The notes under the pieces: generated by a model
Seen by the model: only the letters and a program-made list of their open reading frames with translations
Databases searched by the model: none
What the model was told of the DNA's origin: nothing
Program-made: the position numbers and the translations under genes
From: Pseudomonas putida
Lineage (GTDB): Bacteria > Pseudomonadota > Gammaproteobacteria > Pseudomonadales > Pseudomonadaceae
Assembly (NCBI RefSeq): GCF_028682455.1
Contig: NZ_JANHLD010000002.1
Span: forward strand, 558,001-622,000
DNA length: 64,000 nucleotides
Direction: 5' to 3'
Shown here: positions 35,498 to 44,267 of the stretch, in pieces
Position numbering within the stretch: position 1 is the first letter of the stretch
Layout of the letters: every line of letters starts with the position of its first letter

Positions 35498-36220
35498 ATG
35501 GCAAGAATAAATGTGGTCCTGCGCAAGGAAGACTTAGAGCCCAGCTTTCTGCACGATAAAGTGGCCGTGGTTATTGACGTGCTGTTCGCCACTTCCAGCA
35601 TCGTCACCGCTCTTAACCAGGGAGCTACTGATGTCTACCCCGTATTGAACCAGCAAATGGCGCTAGAGACTGTTCGGGGCTTCGCTCAAGACAGCTTTGT
35701 CCTTTCGGGTGAACAGCACCTGCGCAGTATTGCCGGCTTCAGTGCGTATACGCCTCTGGCCTTGTCACGTCAGTCGTTGCGCGGGCGCAGCCTGGTCTAT
35801 GCCACCACTAATGGCACTGTAGCGTTGCGTCAGGCCAATAGCGCAGCGCAAGTCTACGCCGCCGCCCTTCTCAACGCTCCAGCTGTCGTCAACCAGCTGC
35901 AACAGCATAAAGAGCAGACCCTGGTGCTGATTTGCTCCGGATCGGCAGGACGAGTGAATCTGGAAGATCTGTACTTGGCCGGTTACCTGATCGAACAACT
36001 CAGTACCCAGCATTCCGGCAGATGGCAGCTAACGGATACCTGCCAGATCGCTCTGGCGGTATACCGTCAGTATGAATCCCCAGAACACTGCCTCCGTGAG
36101 AGCCAATTGGGCAGGGCCCTGTCACTGACGGACATGAATGAAGAAATAAACTATTCGGCACGCCTGGGCTGCATCGACTTGGTACCTAAGCTCAACGGCG
36201 CAAGCCTTCAAGTCGCATGA
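35498..36220 (+). CDS. 2-phosphosulfolactate phosphatase (ComB) family protein
   Basis: 240 residues, normal length for the ComB family. The signature near residue 25 reads VVIDVLFATSSIVTALNQGA, close to the family pattern VVIDVLRATTT..ALA.GA but with Phe in place of the usual Arg. The central TTNGTVAL stretch near 104 and the LICSGSAGRVNLED.Y.AG motif near 144 are intact. Characterised members dephosphorylate 2-phosphosulfolactate in coenzyme M synthesis, with Mg. No other CoM gene is seen and the cluster is aerobic in character, so the substrate may be another phosphorylated acid. RBS GAGGAA. Confidence 0.82.
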   Translation: MARINVVLRKEDLEPSFLHDKVAVVIDVLFATSSIVTALNQGATDVYPVLNQQMALETVRGFAQDSFVLSGEQHLRSIAGFSAYTPLALSRQSLRGRSLVYATTNGTVALRQANSAAQVYAAALLNAPAVVNQLQQHKEQTLVLICSGSAGRVNLEDLYLAGYLIEQLSTQHSGRWQLTDTCQIALAVYRQYESPEHCLRESQLGRALSLTDMNEEINYSARLGCIDLVPKLNGASLQVA

Positions 36221-36316
36221 ACTCCTGTCGATCTGCCGATGCCTAAGTGATCGCTTGCTCTGCACCAACGGGCTCAGGGCCGACGTGCAGGCAAGCAATA
36301 CTCAGGTCGTACTCAA

Positions 36317-37126
36317 TCAAAATTCTTGGAACAGCTCGGATATCAGCATGTGCTCATAGCCGGTGACCCAAACCTTGTTTGCGCGAACCATGTGCTTGCG
36401 CCAATGGGCTTCAGCCATGTCTATCTCGCGTGCCTCGATCAGTTGGATCAGCTTATCCTGAGACTTAAGCCCTGCAACCGCTGCCAAACGAGCACCTTCG
36501 AGCGATACGTCGCGGCGCTTCAAGGCAACCACTGCAGCCTGATGACGCTCTATCACTTCGTGCATAGCGCCCCACAAATGGATGAGCGGTTTATTGCCCG
36601 ACAGCTCCACCAGCAAGCGGTGAAAGCGCGCTACTTCGGCAGCGAACACCACCGGATCCTCGAAGCATTCTCGCTGCTGCTCAAGCACTTCACGCAGTAG
36701 CGCTGGCGCCTGTTGAGCTGCATGCTCGACGACAAACCTCACCGCCGAAGGCTCGAAAGCCATACGCGCCTGATAAACCTCGGCAACGGTAGTACCTTCA
36801 AACTGCAGCACCATCAGTGCGTAGCTGGCAATCAGCTGGGGATCCGGAGCGTGGACGATTGCCCCGCCCTTCGCACCTCGGGCAACTGTAATCAGGTGCT
36901 CTGCCTCCAGAATGCGAAAGGCTTCACGAATGGTAGGACGGGAAACCCCGAACTCCTCCATCAGTCGGCCTTCGGCCTGCAAAGTATCCCCTTCCTTCAA
37001 CTCCCCTCGAACAATTTGCTTCTTAATCCGAGCGGCAACAATTTGTGGCGCCTTGGGTATGTGCAGCACCTGGCGACGCTCGACACCGCGACTCGCCCGA
37101 AGCTGTAAATCCTTCATTTCACTCAT
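36317..37126 (-). CDS. GntR/FCD family regulator (copy 1)
   Basis: 269 residues. The winged helix-turn-helix at about residues 20-85 contains LMEEFGVSRPTIREAFRILE. The FCD all-helical effector domain follows to the end, with the usual metal or acid-binding His positions in EVARFHRLLVELSG and EAHWRKHM. The start at 37126 has GGGGAC upstream. FCD regulators are typically repressors released by an organic acid or CoA ester. It is paralogous to 41637-42437, with a nearly identical recognition helix, and diverges from the second acyl-CoA dehydrogenase pair. Confidence 0.9.
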   Translation of the reverse strand: MSEMKDLQLRASRGVERRQVLHIPKAPQIVAARIKKQIVRGELKEGDTLQAEGRLMEEFGVSRPTIREAFRILEAEHLITVARGAKGGAIVHAPDPQLIASYALMVLQFEGTTVAEVYQARMAFEPSAVRFVVEHAAQQAPALLREVLEQQRECFEDPVVFAAEVARFHRLLVELSGNKPLIHLWGAMHEVIERHQAAVVALKRRDVSLEGARLAAVAGLKSQDKLIQLIEAREIDMAEAHWRKHMVRANKVWVTGYEHMLISELFQEF

Positions 37127-37209
37127 GAATATCGTCCCCGCAATTGAAATTGGAACCGCCCGAAGCCACACAACCGCGCAGGTCGCCAGCGACTAGCCGC
37201 TATAGTATT

Positions 37210-37225
37210 AATGATAGCTATGATT
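37210..37225. promoter_or_regulatory. GntR-type operator candidate in regulator/dehydrogenase divergent region
   Basis: AATGATAGCTATGATT matches AATCA-N6-TGATT with one mismatch and is a near-perfect palindrome. It lies 84 bp upstream of the regulator start, a good place for autoregulation. Confidence 0.6.
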
Positions 37226-37360
37226 TAAATGTAACACATCTTATTTAAGAAATGACTCTGACGTGGCGAGCGTAGCGCCGGATCACTAGCACTCCCTAAG
37301 GATCCCGAAACTCTGGCAACATCGAGCAATACCCAATCGGCATCCTAGACAACTACAAAT

Positions 37361-37376
37361 AAACGTGTATATGATT
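37361..37376. promoter_or_regulatory. Weaker GntR-type site upstream of acyl-CoA dehydrogenase
   Basis: AAACGTGTATATGATT has an exact right arm TGATT and a poor left arm. It is 36 bp before the acyl-CoA dehydrogenase start. The same TGTA-TATGATT form recurs near 47829. Confidence 0.4.
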
Positions 37377-37411
37377 ATTACGTATACAGTCGATCCTAGC
37401 CAGGGACCATC

Positions 37412-38515
37412 ATGAACTTTGATTTTTCAGATGAGCAGCAAATGCTGCGCGAGCAAGCCCGCCGGTTTTTAAGCGAAACGAGTACTTTCCATGCCCTGCG
37501 CGAACGTATCGCGCAGGGTGCGCTCATAGACCACGAACTGTGGCGACAAGTGGCTGAACTTGGCTGGTTGGCGGTAGCGATTCCAGAAGAGCAAGGAGGC
37601 CTGGGGCTAGGGGCCTTGGAACTATGCGTACTGGCCGAGGAGTTCGGCCGCAGCTTAGCGCCCGTGCCATTTCACGGAACCGTCTTCCTCGGCGCCGAAT
37701 TGCTTAAACGTTGTCAGGTGCCAGAAGCAGCAATCTGGTTGAGTCGAATTGCCAGTGGCGAAGCGATCATTGCTGCCCAGCCGACTTTAAGGTGGGATAG
37801 CGTCAGCCTGCACCTGGATAGCGGTGTAGTAACAGGCAACTGCGAGCCCCTGGCCTACGCCGCGCAAGCCCATGCAGCGATCCTTCCGGTGCTACAAGCT
37901 GGCCAGCCGGCGTTGGTTTTAGTCGACCTTGAGCAACAGCCGCTCCCGAGTCGTGGGGCTCGCAGCCTGGACGATGTTGTACCTTATGCAGTGCTGGAGC
38001 TGGATCAGACTCCTGTAGTGGTTTTGGCAGAAGGCGAAGCAGCCCAAAGAGCCATGCGGCAGGTAGTTGACCAGGACGCAATTCTTACCGCCTTCGAACA
38101 GATCGGCGGCGCGGACGCAGCCTGTCAATTGGCTCGCGACTATGCCCTCGAGCGGCATACTTTTGGACGTCCAATTGGCAGCTACCAAGCGGTCAAGCAT
38201 AAGCTGGCCGATATGGCCGTGAAGATCGAACTGGCCCGCTCCAATGCTTACTTTGGTGCCTGGGCCATGTATGCGGGAGAGAACGCCGATCGCAGCCTCG
38301 CCGCTGCCGCCAGCCGATTGAGCGCCACGACTGCGTTCGAATATGCCGCTCGCGAATGCATCCATTTACATGGGGGCATTGGCTACACCTGGGAAGCAGA
38401 TTGTCATTTCTTTTATAAGCGTTCACGCCTTCTAGCAGTGATCTTGGGCCAACCTGGCGCCTGGGTTGACCAGTTACTGGCTGATACCTCGCTCAATCAA
38501 TTGCAGATTCGCTAA
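37412..38515 (+). CDS. Acyl-CoA dehydrogenase, small-type subunit (pair 2)
   Basis: 367 residues starting MNFDFSDEQQMLREQARR, clearly paralogous to 24169-25287. ERHTFGRPIGSYQAVKHKLAD in mid C-domain and GGIGYTWEADCHFF near the end are conserved. As in its paralogue, the protein stops before the terminal EGT segment. RBS AGGGA. It is followed 9 bp later by a large-type subunit, so a second alpha2beta2 acyl-CoA dehydrogenase is likely, acting on a different chain length or a later intermediate. Confidence 0.88.
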   Translation: MNFDFSDEQQMLREQARRFLSETSTFHALRERIAQGALIDHELWRQVAELGWLAVAIPEEQGGLGLGALELCVLAEEFGRSLAPVPFHGTVFLGAELLKRCQVPEAAIWLSRIASGEAIIAAQPTLRWDSVSLHLDSGVVTGNCEPLAYAAQAHAAILPVLQAGQPALVLVDLEQQPLPSRGARSLDDVVPYAVLELDQTPVVVLAEGEAAQRAMRQVVDQDAILTAFEQIGGADAACQLARDYALERHTFGRPIGSYQAVKHKLADMAVKIELARSNAYFGAWAMYAGENADRSLAAAASRLSATTAFEYAARECIHLHGGIGYTWEADCHFFYKRSRLLAVILGQPGAWVDQLLADTSLNQLQIR

Positions 38516-38524
38516 GGAGCTCCC

Positions 38525-39706
38525 ATGGATTTCAATGATTCTCCGTCCGAAGCTGAATTCCGCGGGCAGGTCCGCACGTGGCTCGATACCCATGCGAAGG
38601 ACTTCATGAGCTCCAGCGACCATACCGACGTGATTTCCTTCATTGCAAAGGCAAAAACCTGGCAAGCGAAGAAGGCCCGCGAAGGCTACGCTGCCATCCG
38701 ATGGCCAAAAGCCGAAGGCGGTCTCGATGGTACGCCAATGCAGGAAGTGATCTTTCAGGACGAAGAGGCCCGATACGATGTACCCGTCGGCCCTTTCGTC
38801 ACGATCGGTACACAACTGGCCGTGCCAACGTTGCGCACTCATGGTACACCCGAACAAATCGAGCAATTCACCCAGCCGACCCTGCAAGGTGAGCTACTGT
38901 GGTGCCAATTGTTCTCTGAGCCTTCGGCAGGGTCGGACCTGGCCAACGTCCGAACCCGTGCGGTCAAGGATGGTGGCGACTGGGTCATCAACGGCCAGAA
39001 GGTTTGGACCTCCTGGGCGCATGTCGCCGACTGGGGCATCCTGCTGGCGCGCACCGATCCAGAAGCAACCAAACACAAGGGACTGACATTCTTTGTAGTG
39101 GACATGCGTAGTGTTGGCATCGAGGTGCGTCCAATTCAACAGATTTCAGGTGTGTCGGAATTCAATGAGGTGTTTCTCACTGACTTGCGGATTCCTGACC
39201 GCTACAGAATTGGTGCCGTAGGCGATGGCTGGAAATGCGCAATGACCACGCTTATGAATGAGCGGGTCAATGTCGGTGGAGAGAGCCAAGCGCTACCAAA
39301 CGTACTGGAGCTGATCGAGCGTGCACAGGATCAGTCATCCGGTGCCAGTTTGGATCGCTTCAAGATGGCGCAATTGCTGACCCAGGAAATGGGCCTGCGC
39401 TATTTCCGCTTCCGTTTGTTGACTTCGCTGTCCAAGGGCGAAACGCCCGGCCCCATTGCGGCGATGAGCAAGCTGGTTTACGCCAATACTTTGCAGGAAC
39501 TCAGCGCGATGGCTCTGGATGTCACAGGGCTACAAAAACTTCAAGCTGAAGGCGACAAGTTCCAGCATGGCTACGAATGGGCAGCAGCATTGCGTATTGC
39601 CGGCGGCACGGACGAGATACTGCGCAACCAGATTGCGGAACGGGTCCTGGGGATGCCCGGAGAAATCCGGGTCGATAAAAACATTCCCTTCTCCCAGTGC
39701 CGCTAG
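38525..39706 (+). CDS. Acyl-CoA dehydrogenase, large-type subunit (pair 2)
   Basis: 393 residues, paralogous to 22988-24169 and of the same length. CQLFSEPSAGSDLANV near residue 130 and VWTSWAH near 165 place FAD and substrate. At the C-terminus AGGTDEILRNQIAERVLG again has Gly at the usual Glu position. The ribosome-binding site AAGGAG lies between the upstream stop and this ATG. Together with 37412-38515 and the hydratase that follows it makes a partial second beta-oxidation set. Confidence 0.88.
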   Translation: MDFNDSPSEAEFRGQVRTWLDTHAKDFMSSSDHTDVISFIAKAKTWQAKKAREGYAAIRWPKAEGGLDGTPMQEVIFQDEEARYDVPVGPFVTIGTQLAVPTLRTHGTPEQIEQFTQPTLQGELLWCQLFSEPSAGSDLANVRTRAVKDGGDWVINGQKVWTSWAHVADWGILLARTDPEATKHKGLTFFVVDMRSVGIEVRPIQQISGVSEFNEVFLTDLRIPDRYRIGAVGDGWKCAMTTLMNERVNVGGESQALPNVLELIERAQDQSSGASLDRFKMAQLLTQEMGLRYFRFRLLTSLSKGETPGPIAAMSKLVYANTLQELSAMALDVTGLQKLQAEGDKFQHGYEWAAALRIAGGTDEILRNQIAERVLGMPGEIRVDKNIPFSQCR

Positions 39707-39714
39707 GATGCATC

Positions 39715-40467
39715 ATGGCTGAATTCATCGAAGTACAGCAGCATGAAGGCTGGCTGGGAATCACGCTACAGCGCCCAAAAAAATACAACGCCCTTACATT
39801 GCAAATGTATGACGATCTCGCGACGCTGATTCGTTCAGCGCAGGCGGATGACTGCATCAATGCGGTGGTAATCAGTGGAGGCGAGCATTGCTTCACTAGT
39901 GGCAATGATCTGCAGGAGTTCTTGCAGTCGCCACCGGAAAGTCTCGATGCGCCGGCCTTTCGTTTCATGGACGCTGTAATCGATCTGGATAAACCACTTA
40001 TCGCCGCAGTTTGCGGTGCAGCCATCGGTATCGGCACCACCCTCTTACCTCACTGTGACCTGGTGTACACCAGTGTCGACTGCCAGTTCGCCACGCCCTT
40101 CGTCAAACTTGGGCTTTGCCAGGAATTCGGCGCTAGCCTGCTGTTCCCTCAGCGCTTGGGGCATGGCCGTGCTGCGCAGTTAATCCTGGCCGGCGAGAGC
40201 CTGGATGCGCGCACGGCAGTGAACTGGGGTCTATGTACACACCTGCTCGATACCCCGGCACAGTGCCTAGCCGCTGCCACCGCCCAAGCCGAACGCTTTG
40301 CAAAGGCTCCACTTGCTTCGCTGCAGATCAGTAAACGCTTGCTCAAATCGCCTTTGCTGGAGTCTCTGAAGGCGGTGGTACGGGAGGAAAACCTGCAGTT
40401 CATTGCCCGCCTGCAAAGCGAAGAAACCAAAGCAGAACTGCAGCGGATACTTGAAAAGCGCAAATAG
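39715..40467 (+). CDS. Enoyl-CoA hydratase/isomerase (crotonase)
   Basis: 250 residues from ATG 39715. Oxyanion-hole segments are SGNDLQEF near residue 63 and VCGAAIGIGTTLLPHCD near 100, followed by FATPFVKLGLCQEFGAS. The acid Glu positions of classical crotonases fall on other residues here, so isomerase or another crotonase chemistry is equally possible. It follows the acyl-CoA dehydrogenase pair by 8 bp and presumably acts on their enoyl-CoA product. Confidence 0.85.
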   Translation: MAEFIEVQQHEGWLGITLQRPKKYNALTLQMYDDLATLIRSAQADDCINAVVISGGEHCFTSGNDLQEFLQSPPESLDAPAFRFMDAVIDLDKPLIAAVCGAAIGIGTTLLPHCDLVYTSVDCQFATPFVKLGLCQEFGASLLFPQRLGHGRAAQLILAGESLDARTAVNWGLCTHLLDTPAQCLAAATAQAERFAKAPLASLQISKRLLKSPLLESLKAVVREENLQFIARLQSEETKAELQRILEKRK

Positions 40468-40524
40468 TTGGCCGTCAGACGGCCATGGAACACCATGACC
40501 GTCTAATCAATAACGACTTGCAAA

Positions 40525-40558
40525 ATACATATACATCATTACAATCATAAATACCTAC
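40525..40558. promoter_or_regulatory. Operator-like dyads upstream of small lipoprotein gene
   Basis: The reverse of 40525-40540 reads AATGATGTATATGTAT, and 40543-40558 reads AATCATAAATACCTAC. Both are degenerate members of the AATCA family, placed just before the gene at 40594. Confidence 0.4.
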
Positions 40559-40593
40559 GTTCACAGCCCGAACCACAAATAAGAGGGATGAAC

Positions 40594-40755
40594 ATGAGCG
40601 CGCTCTACGCATTGGCAGGAGCTGTCCTGCTGGCCCTTGTTGCCTGCTCGGAGGTCTATAGCGGCCGCCGCCAGTACGAGTATCCGCCGCAGACGCAACA
40701 AGTCGACGCCGACCCACCCGCGTATTCCCCCTCCTGGTTTGGTGTCTTTCATTGA
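40594..40755 (+). CDS. Small lipoprotein (53 residues)
   Basis: A short gene with an upstream GAGGGATGAAC ribosome-binding region. The protein starts MSALYALAGAVLLALVAC, a signal peptide with lipobox LVAC, so Cys18 should be lipidated. The mature 36 residues are rich in Tyr, Pro and Gln and end in SPSWFGVFH. Its TGA shares a base with the ATG of the Cache protein, implying translational coupling. I do not recognise a family. It may be a membrane anchor or partner for the periplasmic Cache protein. Confidence 0.6.
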   Translation: MSALYALAGAVLLALVACSEVYSGRRQYEYPPQTQQVDADPPAYSPSWFGVFH

Positions 40756-41633
40756 TGAAAAAAATACTGCAATTGACGGCCCTGACTCTAGGGCTTGCCT
40801 CTAACTATCCGGCGTATTCAAGCACGGTCGGTGAAGACGCAAGCTACAGTCAACAATCTGATCAGGCTCGTGCTCTGCTTGAAAAAGCAGTAAGCCATTA
40901 TCGAGAGAGCGGTGAGGCTGCATTGGCGCAAATCAGTCGCCAGGGTGAATTCACACGTGATGAGCAATATGTTTATGTGATCGACACTCGAGGCGTGATG
41001 CTCGCCAGTGGTGGTTTGTCCGCGATCTACATTGGCCGAGACATCCGCCCTATTCTGGACGACGATCGAAAGCCCGCTTTTGATCATGCTCTGCTCCAAC
41101 CAAGCGATGGTCAAATGCACAGCGAAGAGTACCGATGGCTCAATCCAAAGGATGGCGAGATCGAACGCAAAAAGATCTGGTATCAGCGGGTAGACGACAA
41201 GATCTTTGCAGTGGGTTATTACTTGCCACGCTCAAGCCCCCACGCTGCCCAGGTTCTGCTCGACGAAGCGATCACGGCCATGGATCATGCCCCGGCAACC
41301 ACCCTAGAACGCATTAACCGATTGGATAAGGCATTCAATCGTGATGACCTGTATGTGTTCGTCGTCGATACCGATACGCTCAAGATGGTAGCGCACGGTT
41401 ACAACCCTAGGCTTGTTGGCACTGACTTTCGCCGCCTTCAAGCCGTTGACGGCCAGCCGATTGGCCAGCAGATGCTAAAGGCAATAGACGGCAAAAAGGA
41501 GGCTCAGATCAGCTACGCCTGGCGTAATCCAGTCACCGGCAAACCAGAGCCGAAAAACACGTTGATACGACGTAGCGGTCGCTTTCTAGTAGCCGTCGGG
41601 TACTACGCACAACCGCAAAACGCAGTGCACTGA
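40755..41633 (+). CDS. Periplasmic double Cache-domain protein
   Basis: 292 residues with a signal peptide (about 1-25, MKKILQLTALTLGLASNYPAYSS). Two similar Cache-type modules follow. The first, about residues 45-155, has YVYVIDTRGVMLASGG and the end pattern DDKIFAVGYYLPR. The second, about 165-290, has LYVFVVDTDTLKMVAHG and SGRFLVAVGYYAQ. There is no other membrane segment, kinase, cyclase or methyl-accepting domain, so this is a free or partner-bound ligand-binding protein. In a catabolic island it may present the substrate to the chemoreceptor or a transporter (inference). Confidence 0.78.
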   Translation: MKKILQLTALTLGLASNYPAYSSTVGEDASYSQQSDQARALLEKAVSHYRESGEAALAQISRQGEFTRDEQYVYVIDTRGVMLASGGLSAIYIGRDIRPILDDDRKPAFDHALLQPSDGQMHSEEYRWLNPKDGEIERKKIWYQRVDDKIFAVGYYLPRSSPHAAQVLLDEAITAMDHAPATTLERINRLDKAFNRDDLYVFVVDTDTLKMVAHGYNPRLVGTDFRRLQAVDGQPIGQQMLKAIDGKKEAQISYAWRNPVTGKPEPKNTLIRRSGRFLVAVGYYAQPQNAVH

Positions 41634-41636
41634 GCT

Positions 41637-42437
41637 TCAGTCCTGCATAATCTCGGCAATTGTGGTTTCTTCGTAACCGGCTATCCAAGTCTTGTTGGCC
41701 GCTTGCATATGCTTGCGCCAATGCAGCTCAGCGCCATCCTCGTCGCCCGCTTCAATTAGCTTGATCAGCTTCTCTTGGGAGCGCAGACCGTAGGCAGCAT
41801 TAGCAACGATTTCCTCGGCTTGCGTGGTACGTCGATAAGCCGACACTGCTAATGCCTGGTGCTGCACAACTACCTCATGAATAGCGCCCCAGAGATGGAT
41901 CAGCGGGCGATTCCCCGACAGCTCAACCACCAGACGATGGAACTCTGCGATGGCTTGGGCGAAGGCGGCGGCGTCCTCGACCACTGCGCGTTCGGCCTCC
42001 AGGGAGGCCCGCAGGATTGCCGGGGCAGTTTTCTTGGCCTTTGCGGCCACCATACGTACTGCAGCCGGCTCAACAGCCAAGCGCGCCTGATAAACCTCAG
42101 CTACCCGTGTACCTTCGCACTGCAGCACCATGAGCGCATAATTAGAGATGAGACCCGGGTCCGGTGCATGAATCACGGCACCACCCTTGGCCCCCCGAGA
42201 AACAGTAACCAGACGCTCAGCCTCAAGAATCCGGTACGCCTCTCGAATAGTCGGGCGCGACACGCCGAACTCTTCCATCAGCTTGCTTTCGGCGGGCAAG
42301 AGATCGCCCTCTTTAAGCTGTCCGGATACGATCAATTTCTTGAGTCGGGAAGCCACGATCTGCGGAGCCTTTGGGATCTGCAACGGTTGTTTCCGAGGAC
42401 TGGAAGAAAGAGCGATCGTTGCACTTGCGTTGGTCAT
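41637..42437 (-). CDS. GntR/FCD family regulator (copy 2)
   Basis: 266 residues, paralogous to the regulator at 36317-37126. The helix-turn-helix reads LMEEFGVSRPTIREAYRILE, differing by one residue in this stretch. IPKAPQIVASRLKKLIVSG just before it is also shared. The FCD domain carries EFHRLVVELSGNRPLIHLWGA and ELHWRKHM. Because the DNA-reading helices match, both regulators should recognise the same AATCA-N6-TGATT operators, while differences in the FCD domain may give different effectors. RBS AGGA. Confidence 0.9.
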   Translation of the reverse strand: MTNASATIALSSSPRKQPLQIPKAPQIVASRLKKLIVSGQLKEGDLLPAESKLMEEFGVSRPTIREAYRILEAERLVTVSRGAKGGAVIHAPDPGLISNYALMVLQCEGTRVAEVYQARLAVEPAAVRMVAAKAKKTAPAILRASLEAERAVVEDAAAFAQAIAEFHRLVVELSGNRPLIHLWGAIHEVVVQHQALAVSAYRRTTQAEEIVANAAYGLRSQEKLIKLIEAGDEDGAELHWRKHMQAANKTWIAGYEETTIAEIMQD

Positions 42438-42502
42438 GCTTGAGTCCTAGAGGTCATGGGCATCCACGAATGAATAGCTGCCGACGCCAGTGGACCCGGT
42501 GG

Positions 42503-43264
42503 TCAGCAGTCTTTGAACACCGGCTCGCGCCGTTCCACGAATGCCTGGATACCCTCCTTGGCATCGTGGTTCGTACCAATGCGGCGGCCAAGACCTGCTT
42601 CCAATGCAAGGCCTTGCGTTAGCGAAAGTTCATTACCTTCGCGAACTGCCTGACGTATTGCCTGTTGGGCTGGCAGACTGTAACGGCTGTACTTAGCCGC
42701 AAATACACAGGCTGCATCCAGCAGATTATCGTCGCTATCAGTAAGATGATCTATCAAACCTACACTATAGGCAGTTCGGCCGTCCAGCGCTTCTCCATCC
42801 AGCATCATGCGCAAAGCAGGTGATCGACCAATGAGTCTAGGGAGTAACTGAGTAGCGCCATATACCGGTATCAAGCCCAACCTTATCTCCGGGACAGCCA
42901 GTTTAGCCTGTGCAACACTGACTCGGAACGTGCAGCCCAACGCAACTTCAAGGCCACCGCCCATGGCGGCCCCATTGATTGCAGCTACGCTGATTTTCGG
43001 ATACTCGGCCAGGCGCAAAATCAGGCGGTGCATACGCGCAATGCGCAAGGCCGGATCGCCCTCTCGTTCGTTGAGATCAGAGCCTGCGCAAAATGCCCGA
43101 CCTCGGCCGGTGATAATCAGTGCGCGACTGTCGTCATTCGCTATGCGTTCCAGATGCTGGTCCAGCTCATCAAGCAAGGAATCATTGAGTGCATTGAGTA
43201 CGCTTGGGCGATTTAGGGTCAGAACAGCACAACTGCCCTGGCGTTGATGCTCGATCAGATTCAC
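42503..43264 (-). CDS. Enoyl-CoA hydratase/isomerase
   Basis: 253 residues from GTG 43264 (AGGAA upstream). Crotonase motifs are GRAFCAGSDLNERE near residue 57 and AAINGAAMGGGLEVALGC near 93. VPEIRLGLIPVYGATQLLPRL follows, where the catalytic Glu of hydratases would lie near VPE. It is the last gene of the leftward run from 47788, 4 bp after the MDR oxidoreductase. It probably hydrates or isomerises an enoyl-CoA from the ring-opened intermediate. Confidence 0.86.
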   Translation of the reverse strand: MNLIEHQRQGSCAVLTLNRPSVLNALNDSLLDELDQHLERIANDDSRALIITGRGRAFCAGSDLNEREGDPALRIARMHRLILRLAEYPKISVAAINGAAMGGGLEVALGCTFRVSVAQAKLAVPEIRLGLIPVYGATQLLPRLIGRSPALRMMLDGEALDGRTAYSVGLIDHLTDSDDNLLDAACVFAAKYSRYSLPAQQAIRQAVREGNELSLTQGLALEAGLGRRIGTNHDAKEGIQAFVERREPVFKDC

Positions 43265-43268
43265 GATT

Positions 43269-44267
43269 TCATTCCTGCTGCAGGTTCACTATGGTTTTGC
43301 CGATACGCTGGCGACTGAACGTTGAGGCGAGCGCCGAGCGAAAATCGTTCAACCCATAGGTGATGCCTGCATTCGGCTGCAAAGCACCAGCATCTACCCA
43401 CTGGGCCAATTGCTCACGGGAAGCAGCGGCTTTTTCCGGCTCGCGCAACGCAAACTGACGGATATCGACCCCCATCAGAGCAGCGCCCTTCAACAGCGCC
43501 AGGTTAGTTGCCAGATTCGGAATACTGCCTCCGGCAAATCCCATGACCAAGTAACGACCGCCCCAGGCCAGGCGCCGGAATACCCGCTCAAACCCATCGC
43601 CACCAACGGGGTCAACTATCACATCCGCACCGTTTCCATCGGTCAGCACCTTCAATTGCTCCGTCCAATCGGCTGCGCTCGAGTCTACGCAGTGATGTGC
43701 ACCTGCAGTCCGTGCTGCTTCTCGCTTGTCGGCCGTGGATGCTGTAGCTATCACCTGGGCGCCCAGCAGGCGGGCGATCTGAACTGCCGCGAGGCCAAGA
43801 CCACCGGCGGCACCGAGAACCACTACTCGTTCACCAGGTTGCAGGCTCGCACGGTCCTGGAGGGCATGAAATGCTGTGGTGTAATCGACCCAGAACGCCG
43901 CAGCGCGCGAAAAATTCAGCCCCGAAGGCACAGGCACAAGGCTTGAAACCGGCACCACGGCATATTCTGCACAGCCGCCTCCCATAGCCAAAGCGGCGCA
44001 CCGCTGGCCAAGCCCGTAACCACTTACCTCAGGCCCCAGAGAATCGATCACTCCGGCAAATTCACAACCGGGAACGTAGGGCAAAGGTGGCTTGAGCTGG
44101 TAGCGGCCGGTACAAAGCAAACCATCGGCGAACCCAAGACCGGTGCTGTAGATCTTCAGTCGTACATGACCTGGCCCCGGCTCCGGCACCGGTACATTCT
44201 CAAGCGTATAATCGTCCAGGTTTTCAAGGCGTCGGCCCAGCACGGCCCTCATACGCGGGGCGCTCAT
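43269..44267 (-). CDS. MDR-family NADPH:quinone oxidoreductase-like protein
   Basis: 332 residues. It is a medium-chain dehydrogenase fold without the zinc ligands (GFADGLLCTGRY replaces the Cys-His motif), with NADP-binding VLGAAGGLGLAAVQIARLLGAQVIA-type Rossmann near residues 145-170. These enzymes reduce alkenals, enoyl-CoA or quinones. VLGRRLENLDDY and ENVPVPEPGPGHV at the N-terminus are typical of the quinone oxidoreductase-like 2 branch. It overlaps the upstream copy 3 nitronate-monooxygenase-family gene by 4 bp (ATGA). Confidence 0.85.
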   Translation of the reverse strand: MSAPRMRAVLGRRLENLDDYTLENVPVPEPGPGHVRLKIYSTGLGFADGLLCTGRYQLKPPLPYVPGCEFAGVIDSLGPEVSGYGLGQRCAALAMGGGCAEYAVVPVSSLVPVPSGLNFSRAAAFWVDYTTAFHALQDRASLQPGERVVVLGAAGGLGLAAVQIARLLGAQVIATASTADKREAARTAGAHHCVDSSAADWTEQLKVLTDGNGADVIVDPVGGDGFERVFRRLAWGGRYLVMGFAGGSIPNLATNLALLKGAALMGVDIRQFALREPEKAAASREQLAQWVDAGALQPNAGITYGLNDFRSALASTFSRQRIGKTIVNLQQE

